This document shows, in pieces, positions 29,201-37,447 of a DNA stretch of 64,000 bases. This DNA comes from Carpediemonas membranifera. Its lineage: Eukaryota > Fornicata. Location of the stretch: the NCBI GenBank assembly GCA_019828565.1, contig JAHDYR010000006.1, positions 124,001 to 188,000 on the forward strand, read 5' to 3'. Below the pieces are notes generated by a model. The model had not been told where the DNA came from and made no database searches. It was given only the letters and a program-made list of their open reading frames with translations. A program made the translations under genes and the position numbers. Position 1 is the stretch's first letter, and the number at the start of each line of letters is the position of its first letter.

Positions 29201-29969
29201 CGTACTTATCAGCCGGCTGGCCAGATTCGGCAGCGAGGAATCTGGCGGCGAGATCAAAGAGGAGTCGGCGGAGGTCGGCCACGTCGCCCTCGCCCTTCAC
29301 AGCGTCTGAGGCCTCGGAGAGGGCAGCAAGGAGCTTCTTCGGAGGCATGCTGAAGGGTTCGGCGGGGTTCTTGAACTTCAGCACGAGCTTTGTCTTCAGC
29401 GGGTTGAACTGTTGATCGGATGCAGCGGGGCGGACGTTGGTGCTGGAGTGGACAACGGCCCTGGCCAGAGAGACTGCGTCCTTGCCAATCTTTTCAGGAT
29501 CAAAGGTCTCGATGGCCTCAGGATCAAGGTCTGCGAGGTCCTGAAGCTTCATAGCCATGTCAATCGAGGGGTTCGACACGCACTTGATAAACAGCGCAAT
29601 CGTGCGCACAGGACTGGTGTACTTGCTTGTGCTGGAGAAGAGAGCTCTGGCAAGGACCTCCTCGCTGACGTCGTTGCCCTGCGGAGCGCGCTCGATCATC
29701 GAACGCGGCATGAGGAACATCTTCTGGATAGAATCCACAACTACGAAGCGCGGGCCCTCAAGCTTAAGCGTATGCTCGTAGAAGATGCGGCCCCAGAGCT
29801 TTGGGTTCTTCGTAATCTCTTCGACACTGTTCGCGGCCTGTTGCTCAGCAGCACGGCGCTGTGCTTCAGCCCGTTCTTTTTGTTCCCTCTCTTTCGCCTG
29901 TTGTGCTCTTTTTTGGCGATACCGATCCATCCAAAGAGGAAAGTTGTCCGGATTTGTGCAGTTTTGCAT
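26244..29969 (-). CDS. Large orphan protein, 1241 residues, irregular LRR-like segments
   Basis: A single uninterrupted frame from the ATG at 29969. The N-terminus has a charged helix (RYRQKRAQQAKEREQKERAE). The middle (about 430-1000) contains many Leu/Ile-spaced stretches with beta-strand-turn character (SLTSLELKAPF, NLRTLCLSNTVLPASLQGVQ, GLTRLELSGVYL, LRWLTMDAP). These look like degenerate leucine-rich repeats, though the period is irregular. A coiled coil lies at about 880-940. No catalytic motif, signal peptide or membrane span is seen. Conserved-looking codon bias over 3.7 kb shows it is coding. I do not recognise it; large lineage-specific LRR proteins are common in protists. Confidence 0.75.
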   Translation of the reverse strand: MQNCTNPDNFPLWMDRYRQKRAQQAKEREQKERAEAQRRAAEQQAANSVEEITKNPKLWGRIFYEHTLKLEGPRFVVVDSIQKMFLMPRSMIERAPQGNDVSEEVLARALFSSTSKYTSPVRTIALFIKCVSNPSIDMAMKLQDLADLDPEAIETFDPEKIGKDAVSLARAVVHSSTNVRPAASDQQFNPLKTKLVLKFKNPAEPFSMPPKKLLAALSEASDAVKGEGDVADLRRLLFDLAARFLAAESGQPADKYDPDVKTEQADSKEADAPSFVVAKWAAAALAPALKEVHTIALDHRGSFWWSCASVRELLTNVRRVANLDYDHVGDDGADDPGKAIRLEQLIQKPGGPRRVHGVEELQIRNQMIQGDAMWSNLAKLDLMKSNPSHSRVLSLLKLVNSIRNCGGRLRSLSTPELRLSGFQADTRTNTRQLHEATHEVIRDIEEWTMKGTRSNSNYKEVVEANITNRNKGKKFREKQFKWSMISMPDIRKLHFKELAEVDPIYELRSILRNPTPHIRDSAGLTTLIIDRSICNEELRLTMDDFPPTLTYLKLHSGTNDDQRSKIKVRVPATRTEMRRLKHVDLSLMFFPPIDNATPYSVYTPELKSLALAGDSSRALLTFDTASTSPAPGTAIDLTRLDGVESVKSTGVAIKPLSDNGPGTVPSSIRRVEVRALGKAGAVPRQLVGLPGLRWLTMDAPYGVTAADIAQSVAVAELTGFDLSTATFTPQYLHASQCMAIPDTMGPNLRTLCLSNTVLPASLQGVQELDIASYPGRLNLADLNGADLDRLSVSKSAVTCDSDSTIRVHTVEFDPTTTVELHVTPFLPNVQVASVGAPSQLAVIIGKHELMVREFDRVSLSYKKAAMELTAAKAELAANPYFTAAQTRLRDAQLAYDDAMAKQQTDARYQHAKEAYDAVFKSGDDPRPLRVLSVDFKGHADPTQHYVATDTLPRGLTRLELSGVYLRPIRELEKKKNSDSYFETFNRDEAVAETRPRVVPELWFPDMKRFSLEIEDEVFPRPVDAIDNEWKFKLQKITRDTLRETSSLLRQLTTVRDLRIIAPHPKMSNDTHADAPIETRSWYSNQGIDLSALARRASRSGVSQKDMLVWMTSLTSLELKAPFAILEEGVHCPYLVWMKIALPSINTRDILGRRQRSTQEEDNHGAAKLQFARSVLRVPQSSKTWAIGQGIKMNDFVLLADTSPQLKYEYVDFGGEIHDGRRRAVDLKWEGAWEEDVKREPM

Positions 29970-30331
29970 GAAAAAATGTTCACAGTCGAGTCGAGGTCTG
30001 GACGAGACGGTAGCATGTCAAACACGGGCAACGGGTGGCAATCTGCATGGCCGTGAGCCTATGTTGTTCGGTTCTGACTCGAGCGCCCAAGTTGCGTGCG
30101 AGGAACGACTCAGGCTGACTCCCACTCCGCCAGCATCGAGTCTTGCTTGTAAGGGCATTATTATTATTACTATTCATTATTATTAATGGGTGTGGGGAGC
30201 ATTAGGGTCGACGTCTCTCCCCAGGGGGGCAGTTCGGTCGTTCGCATCATCACGGGTGGGGCGACACAAGGGAACCACCCAACACAGGAAGCGTCATTTT
30301 ACTAGTACAACTAACCTAACCCCAGCTACCT
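29970..30331. other. Intergenic stretch with an (ATT)n tract
   Basis: About 360 bases. A short imperfect trinucleotide tract (TTATTATTATTACTATTCAT and on) spans roughly 30159-30186. I see nothing else, and no ORF with coding character. Confidence 0.65.
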
Positions 30332-30898
30332 TCACCCCTTCTTCCCAAGTGCAGAAACTTTGAGCCGCGACCCAGCCGGCTTTTTCGCCCCTTTCGCTCG
30401 ACCATATGGTACATCAGCAGCCTTGGGGGCAACGTTGATAGTCACCTCGTCGTCATGCATGGCTAGTGTGTTTGTAGGGGAAAACGGGACATCGGTGAGA
30501 GGTCTGTCGCCGCCATCGCTGGGGGTGCAGCCGAACGTGCTGCTAAACATCGTACTATACTGCTCGCTGCTAGGGGGTGGCCTGGACCCTGTAGCCTGGG
30601 CGCTGAGCTGGGCCCTGGAGAGAGGCGAGGCGACGGCGAGCGGCTGGACGGGCACAGAGGGCGCGGAGAACTGCAGCCCGGCCACGGGGATCTGTGATAC
30701 GTGGCTAGTTTGCGCGTATTGCGGCCGGGATGTGGGAACATGAGTTTGAACTTGCGTTCCGAAGACGGTAGAGCGATGTATGTCATCACGCTGCTCAGTG
30801 CGGTCCTGGAACGACTCAATGATTGTATGCGATGGTAATGAAGACTTCTTGCGGAGCTTGAAGTACTCCTCTGCGTTCCATGTTGATTTTGGAAGCAT
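30332..30898 (-). CDS. Small disordered protein, unknown
   Basis: 188 residues from the ATG at 30898. The frame extends to 30988, but the upstream part lacks coding character. It begins MLPKSTWNAEEYFKLRKKSS, a plausible amphipathic N-terminal helix, and then is Ser/Pro/Gln-rich and disordered, ending with a basic tail (GRAKGAKKPAGSRLKVSALG). No recognised domain. The only clue is the basic C-terminus, which would suit a nucleic acid or microtubule ligand. Confidence 0.55.
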   Translation of the reverse strand: MLPKSTWNAEEYFKLRKKSSLPSHTIIESFQDRTEQRDDIHRSTVFGTQVQTHVPTSRPQYAQTSHVSQIPVAGLQFSAPSVPVQPLAVASPLSRAQLSAQATGSRPPPSSEQYSTMFSSTFGCTPSDGGDRPLTDVPFSPTNTLAMHDDEVTINVAPKAADVPYGRAKGAKKPAGSRLKVSALGKKG

Positions 30899-31074
30899 CA
30901 GTCGCTCGCTTCCTCGAAATTTCGACTCACGACTGTGGTGCTGCTGCGAGTCGGGTCCTACGACGTTACAATCGCTCGGCCAGCCCAATTTACCGTGATT
31001 CCCAAGACTTTGTCAGCTCTTCAATCTTCTCCAGCTGGCCAGACCATCGGCGTCCAACGCTTTACTTTGCTACA

Positions 31075-32955
31075 TTACATTCCAGGGTCAACCGGCCGTT
31101 CTGCCGGCTGCGAATCGAACATCATCAAGGCCGGAGTCGCCTGAGGCTGTCCGCGCTGCCTCGGCGGCCCCGACTCCCTTGCCCGACCCAACCCCACGGG
31201 TCCCACTGAGGGGGTCGCCGGTCCGGGGGCTCCTCCCGTGCTGAAGACAAGCCCTGACTCCCGGGGTGACTGAGGGAAGGTCGGTGGGGCTCGGGGAGAG
31301 GTCACCGCGCTCGAGCGGTTGCTGAAAGACGCCAGACGACGCTGGCCTTCCATCGCCTTTTCCACCGCCTCTCTGGCAGCCCGAATCGCTTCTTTGTGCG
31401 ATCGCGGCCGAGACGGCGGCCTCAGCACCTCCACCCTTGAATTCGACGGGGCCCTCGACAGGGTCGCCTCCGCCTGTTCCCACTTGGTCCCAACCGATAG
31501 CCCAGGTTCCGGGGGCTCAGAGCCCGCCGGAGAGGCCATGGGCGAAGGTCCAGAGGCGAGGGCATTCATCTTGGCAATAGCCTCGCCGACGTTGGGGGCG
31601 GCGCTCGGGTAGTATCCTGGTCTGGAGAACGGGTCTGTGTGGTCTATCGCCTGGCTTGATAGCGACTGAGATTGAGCGGGGATAGAGATCATCGGCACAA
31701 CCATGTCCGGCATGATTGCTCTCTTTGGTGTGACCGGCCGAGATCTGGTACGGGGAATCTCGGGTATATCTGAGACCGACGACCCGGCCCGACTGTGGGA
31801 AAGTTCATATGACATCTCAGGCGGAGACATCGCCGTAACCGGCACCTGAACTGGGCTGGCGACGGGCATACGACGCTCTGCGGCCCTGGGCGTCGTCCTC
31901 ATGGCCTGGGGGAGACGGTGGATGTCTGGGGTGCTCGGCTTGTCCCTCAGCTCGCGGCGGGAAGGCCTAGACATCCCTGTCAAGTTGGGCGAGCACAGTT
32001 CAGAGGCTGGGGTGCGTGGCCGAAGGGGGTGGTGGAAGGGCGTGTCGCGTGTTGGACTGCTGGTGCTCTGGGCGATTGAGAATGTGGAGGGCGTGGGGGA
32101 GGCTGGCGGTGTAGTCTGGGTGCATGCCGCAACGGCAGTGCCAGTCGGGGCGGCAGGGGGCTCGGCAATCTCCTCGCGCTCCTCTTCGTGCTCGCTAGCG
32201 ACTGAGTTGGAGTCGCTGCTTTCATCTTCTCTCTTTGATTCATCATTGGGTTCAGCGCTGGCTTGACCATCATTCCCATTGTCATCCTGCTCCGTCTCTG
32301 GGTCGGAATCTGTCTGCTTATCACCGAGCACGATGGGGTCGTCTGCCAAGATGGAGGCCACTGCAACGAGGTCCGCGGGCTCCATCCCCATGTCTCCGGC
32401 TGCGGGGGCGGGGGCGGGGCTCTCATCGCCGACCGGGGGCTCATCATCCTCGGGGACTGCCGGTTCGATGACCTCGGACAGTTCTGTATCCTCCAGCTGG
32501 CTGGGCTCCACCGCTGCCTCGGACTCTGGCTCAACAGGTTCCGTGGCCTCTTCTGGCTCCTGGGCCTCGGGCAGGAGGTCATGGGGCTCTGCCTGAGGTG
32601 TAGGGTCAGCAGGCTCGGGCTCTTGGAATTCATAGGGCTCAATCTGGACCTCTTCTAACTGTTCTACCGTGTCTTCTGTCTCAATAGGCTCGGATTCGGG
32701 AGAATCGTCGTTTTTCGCTTCTTGAAGGGGTGGAATTCCGTCATACGGCAGCCGGGTAGCTCCATCGCGTAGCTTTTGACGCACAAGAATGCTATCTGCG
32801 AACACATCACTGAATAACGGCATCTGCTCACCCTCTAGAGGCTCAGGAATCACGGCTTCTCCGTTAGGCACGACACTAGACCTTGCGTAGGACAACTCGT
32901 AGTGCATTTCGTCAGTTCCATAGATGGAGAGAAATGCAACATCGCTAGTCGTCAT
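31075..32955 (-). CDS. Large disordered acidic/Pro-rich protein, unknown
   Basis: 626 residues from the ATG at 32955. A short ordered-looking head (VAFLSIYGTDEMHYELSYAR) precedes about 200 residues very rich in Glu/Pro/Asp, then a Ser/Pro/Arg-rich half. A related pair of motifs, MHYELSYARSSV near the start and MSYELSHSRAGSSV in the middle, suggests a duplicated ligand motif. A helix near the end (HKEAIRAAREAVEKAMEGQR) is the only other ordered segment. A GTTAAACTGCGG motif lies about 40 bases upstream. No known family is recognised. Confidence 0.6.
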   Translation of the reverse strand: MTTSDVAFLSIYGTDEMHYELSYARSSVVPNGEAVIPEPLEGEQMPLFSDVFADSILVRQKLRDGATRLPYDGIPPLQEAKNDDSPESEPIETEDTVEQLEEVQIEPYEFQEPEPADPTPQAEPHDLLPEAQEPEEATEPVEPESEAAVEPSQLEDTELSEVIEPAVPEDDEPPVGDESPAPAPAAGDMGMEPADLVAVASILADDPIVLGDKQTDSDPETEQDDNGNDGQASAEPNDESKREDESSDSNSVASEHEEEREEIAEPPAAPTGTAVAACTQTTPPASPTPSTFSIAQSTSSPTRDTPFHHPLRPRTPASELCSPNLTGMSRPSRRELRDKPSTPDIHRLPQAMRTTPRAAERRMPVASPVQVPVTAMSPPEMSYELSHSRAGSSVSDIPEIPRTRSRPVTPKRAIMPDMVVPMISIPAQSQSLSSQAIDHTDPFSRPGYYPSAAPNVGEAIAKMNALASGPSPMASPAGSEPPEPGLSVGTKWEQAEATLSRAPSNSRVEVLRPPSRPRSHKEAIRAAREAVEKAMEGQRRLASFSNRSSAVTSPRAPPTFPQSPRESGLVFSTGGAPGPATPSVGPVGLGRARESGPPRQRGQPQATPALMMFDSQPAERPVDPGM

Positions 32956-33022
32956 TAACTTATTGGCTCGGACGTGTCGTCTTCAACTGAATTTTCCGCA
33001 GTTTAACCGGAAACAAACTTAA

Positions 33023-33412
33023 ACTGCGTCCTTACACAGCTCATTTGCATTTGTTCGTTTACATAAATCAGTATCGGAAGACTGCAGTATCTCACTCGTC
33101 TGCCCCTTCTGCCGCGCGAGGTTCCGTAGAACTCGCTACACGAGGCGCACGATGCGATGCCACAACCCGAATTGTCAAGGTGCTCCATGGTACAGACAGC
33201 AACGCCTCAATTCCGATCCTACATCCACTTGGCTCAATCTCTCCCACAGAGACAAGACTGCTGCACAGAACATCTTGGATTGCGGCCTCATGACGGATGC
33301 ACAGTATCAAGCCAGTGCTTTCAGAAATCCAGCCCGTCTTCCCAACTATAACCCCAATACACCAATTACGGCTAACCAGCCGCTAGTCTTCGCCTCCGGG
33401 CAAGCTAATTGA
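33023..33412 (+). pseudogene. Fanzor/TnpB-like nuclease, C-terminal fragment (zinc ribbon + RuvC-III)
   Basis: An open frame from after a TAA at 33020-33022 to a TGA at 33410-33412. From about 33074 it reads SEDCSISLVCPFCRARFRR, then RCHNPNCQGAPW, then LNLSHRDKTAAQNIL. The CxxC...CxxxxC pair plus a HRD-x-x-A-x-x-NIL motif is the OrfB/TnpB zinc-ribbon and last RuvC segment; the Asp is at 33251-33253. It aligns piece by piece with the minus-strand relic at 54.0-55.15 kb (SEFRTSIVCPYCKAHFRR, CQNPACEGGW, LNLSHRDKSASENIL). The N-terminal domain and first RuvC motif are missing because the next gene (minus, starting 32955) lies immediately upstream, so this is a remnant. Confidence 0.65.
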
Positions 33413-33424
33413 AGTGGAGAGACG

Positions 33425-33438
33425 CAGTGCTTGCACTG
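33425..33438 (+). other. Small hairpin 13 bases after the Fanzor-like fragment
   Basis: CAGTG-cttg-CACTG, extendable to CAGTGC-tt-GCAC-like pairing. In TnpB/Fanzor loci the guide-RNA scaffold overlaps the 3' end of the gene, so a hairpin here is worth noting, but a 5-6 bp stem can arise by chance. Confidence 0.3.
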
Positions 33439-33485
33439 TGCACTCTATGATACTTCACACAGCTCATTTAGTTAGTGCCTCATTC

Positions 33486-34220
33486 TCACAAATTGTACAT
33501 ATCCTGGAGTATCCGCATTGTATCGTCCGGGTTAGCGACCTTATGGCCGACTGTCCTGGGGTGCTCATACAGTTCATGATCGTTCCCACCGACGTCAGTT
33601 TTGTCTCCGAAGAAGTGAATCGTGTAGTCATCCGGGATGAACTGGAGGCAGTACGTCTTGTCCCAGCCCTTAGGGTAGATGTCCACTGAGATCTGCCCAC
33701 CGATGGCAAAGTTCAGATCCCACGTGCCAAAGAGCGTGTTCATCAGCTCCACATACTTCTTACGAATGTGGTGCACGCTGTCATACTCCTCGAATGCATC
33801 CCGCTCTTCCTGGCTGACCCCACGACCACAGGGGGAGACGTTGAGCAAGCCCTTGCGGTACTCAAAGAAGGTCCCGCGCTTGACGGGGAGGCGGACATCG
33901 GCAAAGTGCCGCATGGATTCGTTCATGAGGGTTTGGAGCCTGTCCTCGCCGAGGGCCGTGGCGAATGAGCCTTCGTGCTGAAGCTCGTTGTTCTTATAGT
34001 AAACGAGGCCGTTCTCGCTGAAGACGTACTCGAAGTCGCGCATGAAGCGCTCTCCAAGCTGCTCCTTCTGCTTCGAGAGGTCGGAACCGCCCACGATGCC
34101 GAGTGATACGCCTTTCTCCTTCTTCAGCTGAAGCAGGAGATTGTAGAGAGCGTTTGTGACCATACACCGCGGTTTTGTGAGTGTTCCATCCACGTCAAAC
34201 AGGAGAAGCGTCCTCTTCAT
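33486..34220 (-). CDS. PMM: Phosphomannomutase (eukaryotic PMM type)
   Basis: 244 residues, the normal length. HAD-family motif I is FDVDGTLT near the N-terminus, with the nucleophile Asp and the acid/base Asp. FEYVFSENGLVYYKNNE, PVKRGTFFEYRKGLLNVSPCGR and GGQISVDIYPKGWDKTYCL are the substrate-cap signatures, and IHFFGDKTDVGGNDHEL is HAD motif IV. The enzyme interconverts mannose-6-phosphate and mannose-1-phosphate in the cytosol and so feeds GDP-mannose for glycosylation and GPI anchors. A 45-bp element shared with the MINDY-4-like gene lies 48 bases upstream of the ATG. Confidence 0.97.
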   Translation of the reverse strand: MKRTLLLFDVDGTLTKPRCMVTNALYNLLLQLKKEKGVSLGIVGGSDLSKQKEQLGERFMRDFEYVFSENGLVYYKNNELQHEGSFATALGEDRLQTLMNESMRHFADVRLPVKRGTFFEYRKGLLNVSPCGRGVSQEERDAFEEYDSVHHIRKKYVELMNTLFGTWDLNFAIGGQISVDIYPKGWDKTYCLQFIPDDYTIHFFGDKTDVGGNDHELYEHPRTVGHKVANPDDTMRILQDMYNL

Positions 34221-34680
34221 TCACTGACCGTTTTCGTTGTTGTCAAGTGCATTTTTAGCCAGGGCAACTTGTGCTATTGAAGGGTCCAACAATGTGTTTA
34301 TACTGCGCAACACAACTGCCGGGTCTACAACGCCTCAGCAGGCGCAGGTGACCGCTCCTACTAATATCCCCCCTCCCGCTGACACCGCGGTCGCCCAGAC
34401 CGTGGACCCGAGTCAGAGTTTGATGTTTGATGTTTGATGTGTCGTCTCCTCCCGGTGACGCAGTGGTGTCGCTCTGGGTGTGGACTTGAGTCAGTCGGAC
34501 ATGCCGGCCTACATGCTTCTTTGCGTTGTATGTAGATGTGGTCATTTAGCCTGGTGGTTAACAAGGGTGACGGAATAAAAAAGATTTTTAGCCAGGCTAT
34601 ACGAAGGAATCAGGACCATTGTGGTAGTGGGTTTTTTTCAGACGCCACTATTCGCTTATATTTACTCCTCTGCATCCGAC
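34221..34680. other. Intergenic stretch carrying the second 45-bp repeat
   Basis: 460 bases between the PMM start and the B56 stop. It contains the repeat at 34268-34312 and a short TGATGTTTGATGTTTGATGT direct repeat near 34420-34440. No gene is seen. Confidence 0.65.
34268..34312. repeat. 45-bp dispersed repeat, second copy
   Basis: Identical to 22035-22079 over 45 bases (CTTGTGCTATTGAAGG...GCGCAACA). It sits 48 bases upstream of the PMM start on the minus strand, the same distance and orientation as the other copy has to its gene. The flanks are unrelated. Confidence 0.9.
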
Positions 34681-36391
34681 CTACTCCCGCTGTGCAATCG
34701 GGATGTAGCTATCAAGTGCCACCGTCACGCGCTGGTTCTGCGTGGGCAGAACCGACTTCCTCCGCATCTTAAGGTGAGGACTACGGGGCGACGGCGACTT
34801 GACGACCGCCTCCTCCTCCTCCGAGTCCGTGTCAAGCTCAGGCTCGGACGACTCGACCTCTTCTCTCGCCTTGCTCTGCATGGGAAAGCGGGGGACAAAC
34901 TTGGGGGCAAGTGAGGCCCGTTCAGCAGCAAGGGCGGCGAGCTCGGGGTCCTTACCAGCAGCAATAAGGCTGAGAGCGTCCCACTTCTCCTGCTTGTGCA
35001 CGACTGAGGCCGAGTCGTCCTCAATAACTCCCTTAAACTGCTCAGCACATTGGTTGAACAGGGTGGCATCCAGCCCCATGAGTGTCTTAAGGGCGTTAAA
35101 GGTGTATGAGAGAATAGTCTGGTTCCAGTGTGTCTTAGTGTTGTAGCAGAGGGGGTGGAACAGGATGGGGATCGCCCGCTCGTATGTGGACGCGATATGA
35201 GCCGCGACGACCTCGTTGTTGTTAATGAGGGTGAGCGCCCTCTCCGCGATGTGGAAGTGGGTACTGGACACGCACTGGCCGAGTAGCGTGAGGACGGGGT
35301 CGAGGATCCTCGAGAACTCAGCGGGAGGCGTTAGCTCGAGCAGGTCCTCGAGCTCGTTGAGGAAGAGTACGGCCTTGGGGCTGCTAGTGATTGGCCAGTA
35401 GCGGAGGAGGGCCTTGACGATGGGTTCAATGAGGTGCGTGTCCTTCTCGATAAACTGGGTGACGCAGTACGAGAGCTGCACGTGGAAGTGGGTGATGACG
35501 TCGACACGGTGGAGCGGCATCAGTGTCTTGTGGAGAAAGTTCAGGTGCTCGGGCTTGAGTGGAAGGGCGAACCCGTTGATGATCGAGCCGTAAATCTCCA
35601 AAAACTCGCTGATTCCGCTGAACCGCATGCTGTGGTGGGTGAAGTGGTACATCGTCGCGTTCATCGTGCGGCGGATGAACGCCCGATACGCCATGAGTTT
35701 GGCGTAAAGCCAGTGGAGTGCCGTCTTGAGGTAGTCCCGCTCGCGGGGGTCCTCTGAGTCGAAGAGGGCGATCATCTGGGTGACGAAGCGAGAGTCGATG
35801 TGTTTCTTAGCAACCTTGGGGTCTATTTCTGGAGAGATGATAAAGCGCAAAAAAATGTCATAGACGAGCTGGAGAACAGGCCAGTTTTGCTCCAACTTGG
35901 GCTCATCCTCCTCGGGGTCGAAGATCTCGAGGTCTGCAGTCGGTTTCGGGAGCGGCCTGAAGATGTTGGCAGCAACCATTCGAATGAGGGTGGCGAGAAC
36001 CGTGCTGTCCTTGAAGACTGAACGCGTCTGGTTGATGTAGTCTACGATGTCTTCGAGGGTGCGGCGCTTGATATCCATGGCTTGGGCCACTGCTGGGGCC
36101 ATGTCGGTGCCAATCGGATTGACGGCAGAACACTGTTCAAGTTTTCGGATGAAAAGTGCTGTGCGATCAGGTGCCGGGACTTCGCTGAACTTTGGGAGAA
36201 GAACTATCTCTGTGAGAATGATATTTGAAGCATTGGGATCGCTCTTGAACGACAGAACAGAAAGTTTCTCCTTAACGATCGAACTACGACGGTGCCGTCT
36301 CCTGGGCTGTAGGGTAAGCTTAAATCGTTGTACAAACAGTTTGACCGGAGGCTTTTGTGTTCGCCTTCACGCGGTCCCCACGAAAGGCCAT
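34681..36391 (-). CDS. PP2A regulatory B56 subunit (one 31-nt intron)
   Basis: Exon 1 (36391-36338) encodes 18 residues. The intron 36307-36337 (GTTTGT...CTTACCCTACAG) is removed in frame, and exon 2 (36306-34681) encodes 541 more, for 559 in total. The long frame has an internal ATG at 36102, but conserved B56 sequence continues above it (LPKFSEVPAPDRTALFIRKLEQCS), and no ATG exists in that exon, which argues for the short first exon. HEAT-like helices carry LQLVYDIFLRFIISPEID, HIDSRFVTQMIALFDSEDPRERDYLKT and the 'NGFALPLKPEHLNFLHKTLMPLH' signature. B56 directs PP2A to LxxIxE-containing substrates at kinetochores and elsewhere. The acidic C-terminus (DTDSEEEEAVVKSPSPRSP) is a likely phosphoregulated tail. 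Confidence 0.93.
36307..36337 (-). other. 31-nt GT-AG intron in the B56 gene
   Basis: GTTTGTACAAC at the 5' end and AAGCTTACCCTACAG at the 3' end. It separates an 18-codon ATG exon from the conserved body with codons intact on both sides. This is the best supported of the short introns, because the downstream frame has family homology but no start codon. Confidence 0.8.
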
Positions 36392-36562
36392 GTGTTGGTC
36401 GTTTGACTTCAGCCTACAGTCGCCTGCTCGGGAAACCAGGAGGGCGCAAGCCAGGGTTGCCGCCGGCATCTAGCGAGTGGAAGCCACGTGTAAATGCAGA
36501 TTTTTGGCGGCGTTGGTGCTGGCAGTTTTAGGCTTGTGTGGCGTCGGGAACGAGATTGGAGC

Positions 36563-37240
36563 ATGAACCGTTCAAGAGGAACAGCTGTTTCGCTTGCAAA
36601 CTTGCTTGATTCTCGCATTGCCGATATTATTGCCGCCAAGCCTTTTGGAAAGACGCTTGAAGAGTCCTTGCGTGAGTGCGGCCAATGGCGCGATCCCGAG
36701 ACAATAGAAGGCGAAGAGGGCCAACCAGGCGATCAAGTATACGAGAGGAACGTTGCTGGTTCATCTGTGCAGGTCGGCGACAAGGGCTTGAACGCTCGGT
36801 CCTTCACGTCCTGGACGCAATCCCGCCGCTGGTCCAAGAATGAGACTAAGCTCTTCTACAAGGGTGTACAGTGCTTTGGTACTGATTTTGATGGCCTGGC
36901 ATCAGTTTTCCCCAACCGGAGCAGGCTAGAGGTCAAACGCAAGTTCACCCGTGAGAGAAAGAAGCCCTCTTGCGTCTCACTAGAAACTTTCCTGAGCTAT
37001 CAGGACATGCACCGTGACCCCACTTCTGTCCCCGAGTTCGCTGACGCCTGGGAAGAGCTCCAGGAGCAGGCTAGGTCCACCCAGAACATGACTGCGGAAG
37101 AAATCCTGGCCGCAGACGAGGCTGAGCGTGCAGCGTTGGCGGCACAGCGGAGCAGGGCATCAAACGCAGCCGCTGACCTGGATGGCGCGCTAATGTCCGA
37201 GGAGGAGGAGGAGGAAGAGGGCGACTTCTTCGGGTATTGA
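36563..37240 (+). CDS. BDP1: TFIIIB subunit B'' (BDP1), SANT-domain protein
   Basis: 225 residues from the ATG at 36563; an in-frame ATG at 36494 would add 23. The core is an extended SANT domain, SRRWSKNETKLFYKGVQCFG then TDFDGLASVFPNRSRLEVKRKFTRERKKPS. This is the exact BDP1 pattern (W-x-x-x-E-T-x-x-FY, FGTDF, FP-R-R, KRKF-x-ER). BDP1 completes TFIIIB with TBP and BRF1 and opens promoters for RNA polymerase III at tRNA and 5S genes. The protein is much shorter than animal BDP1 and close to the minimal functional unit. The acidic end (EEEEEEEGDFFGY) is unusual but plausible. Confidence 0.8.
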   Translation: MNRSRGTAVSLANLLDSRIADIIAAKPFGKTLEESLRECGQWRDPETIEGEEGQPGDQVYERNVAGSSVQVGDKGLNARSFTSWTQSRRWSKNETKLFYKGVQCFGTDFDGLASVFPNRSRLEVKRKFTRERKKPSCVSLETFLSYQDMHRDPTSVPEFADAWEELQEQARSTQNMTAEEILAADEAERAALAAQRSRASNAAADLDGALMSEEEEEEEGDFFGY

Positions 37241-37447
37241 AGCAGGCGGTTTACATGGTTTATCAGTGTTTATGTTAATCCTCATGTAAATGGTCATGCC
37301 TTAGCTCAGGGCGGGCATGGTCGAGTTATGTGGGAGGGTCCTGGTCCTCGGGCTGGGGGTCTGTTCATGGACAACCAGACGGCATGTATCAAGCCACCCT
37401 ACCATACTTTCTACACCATCTTTTCTACCATTTACCTGTGCTACTGA

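Noticed and set aside
33045-33293. 82-codon ORF overlapping the Fanzor-like fragment
   Set aside because: Different frame from the one carrying the CxxC zinc ribbon; no motifs.
34405-34445. TGATGTTTGATGT repeat as a CRISPR-like or regulatory array
   Set aside because: Only two to three short units; simple slippage is sufficient.
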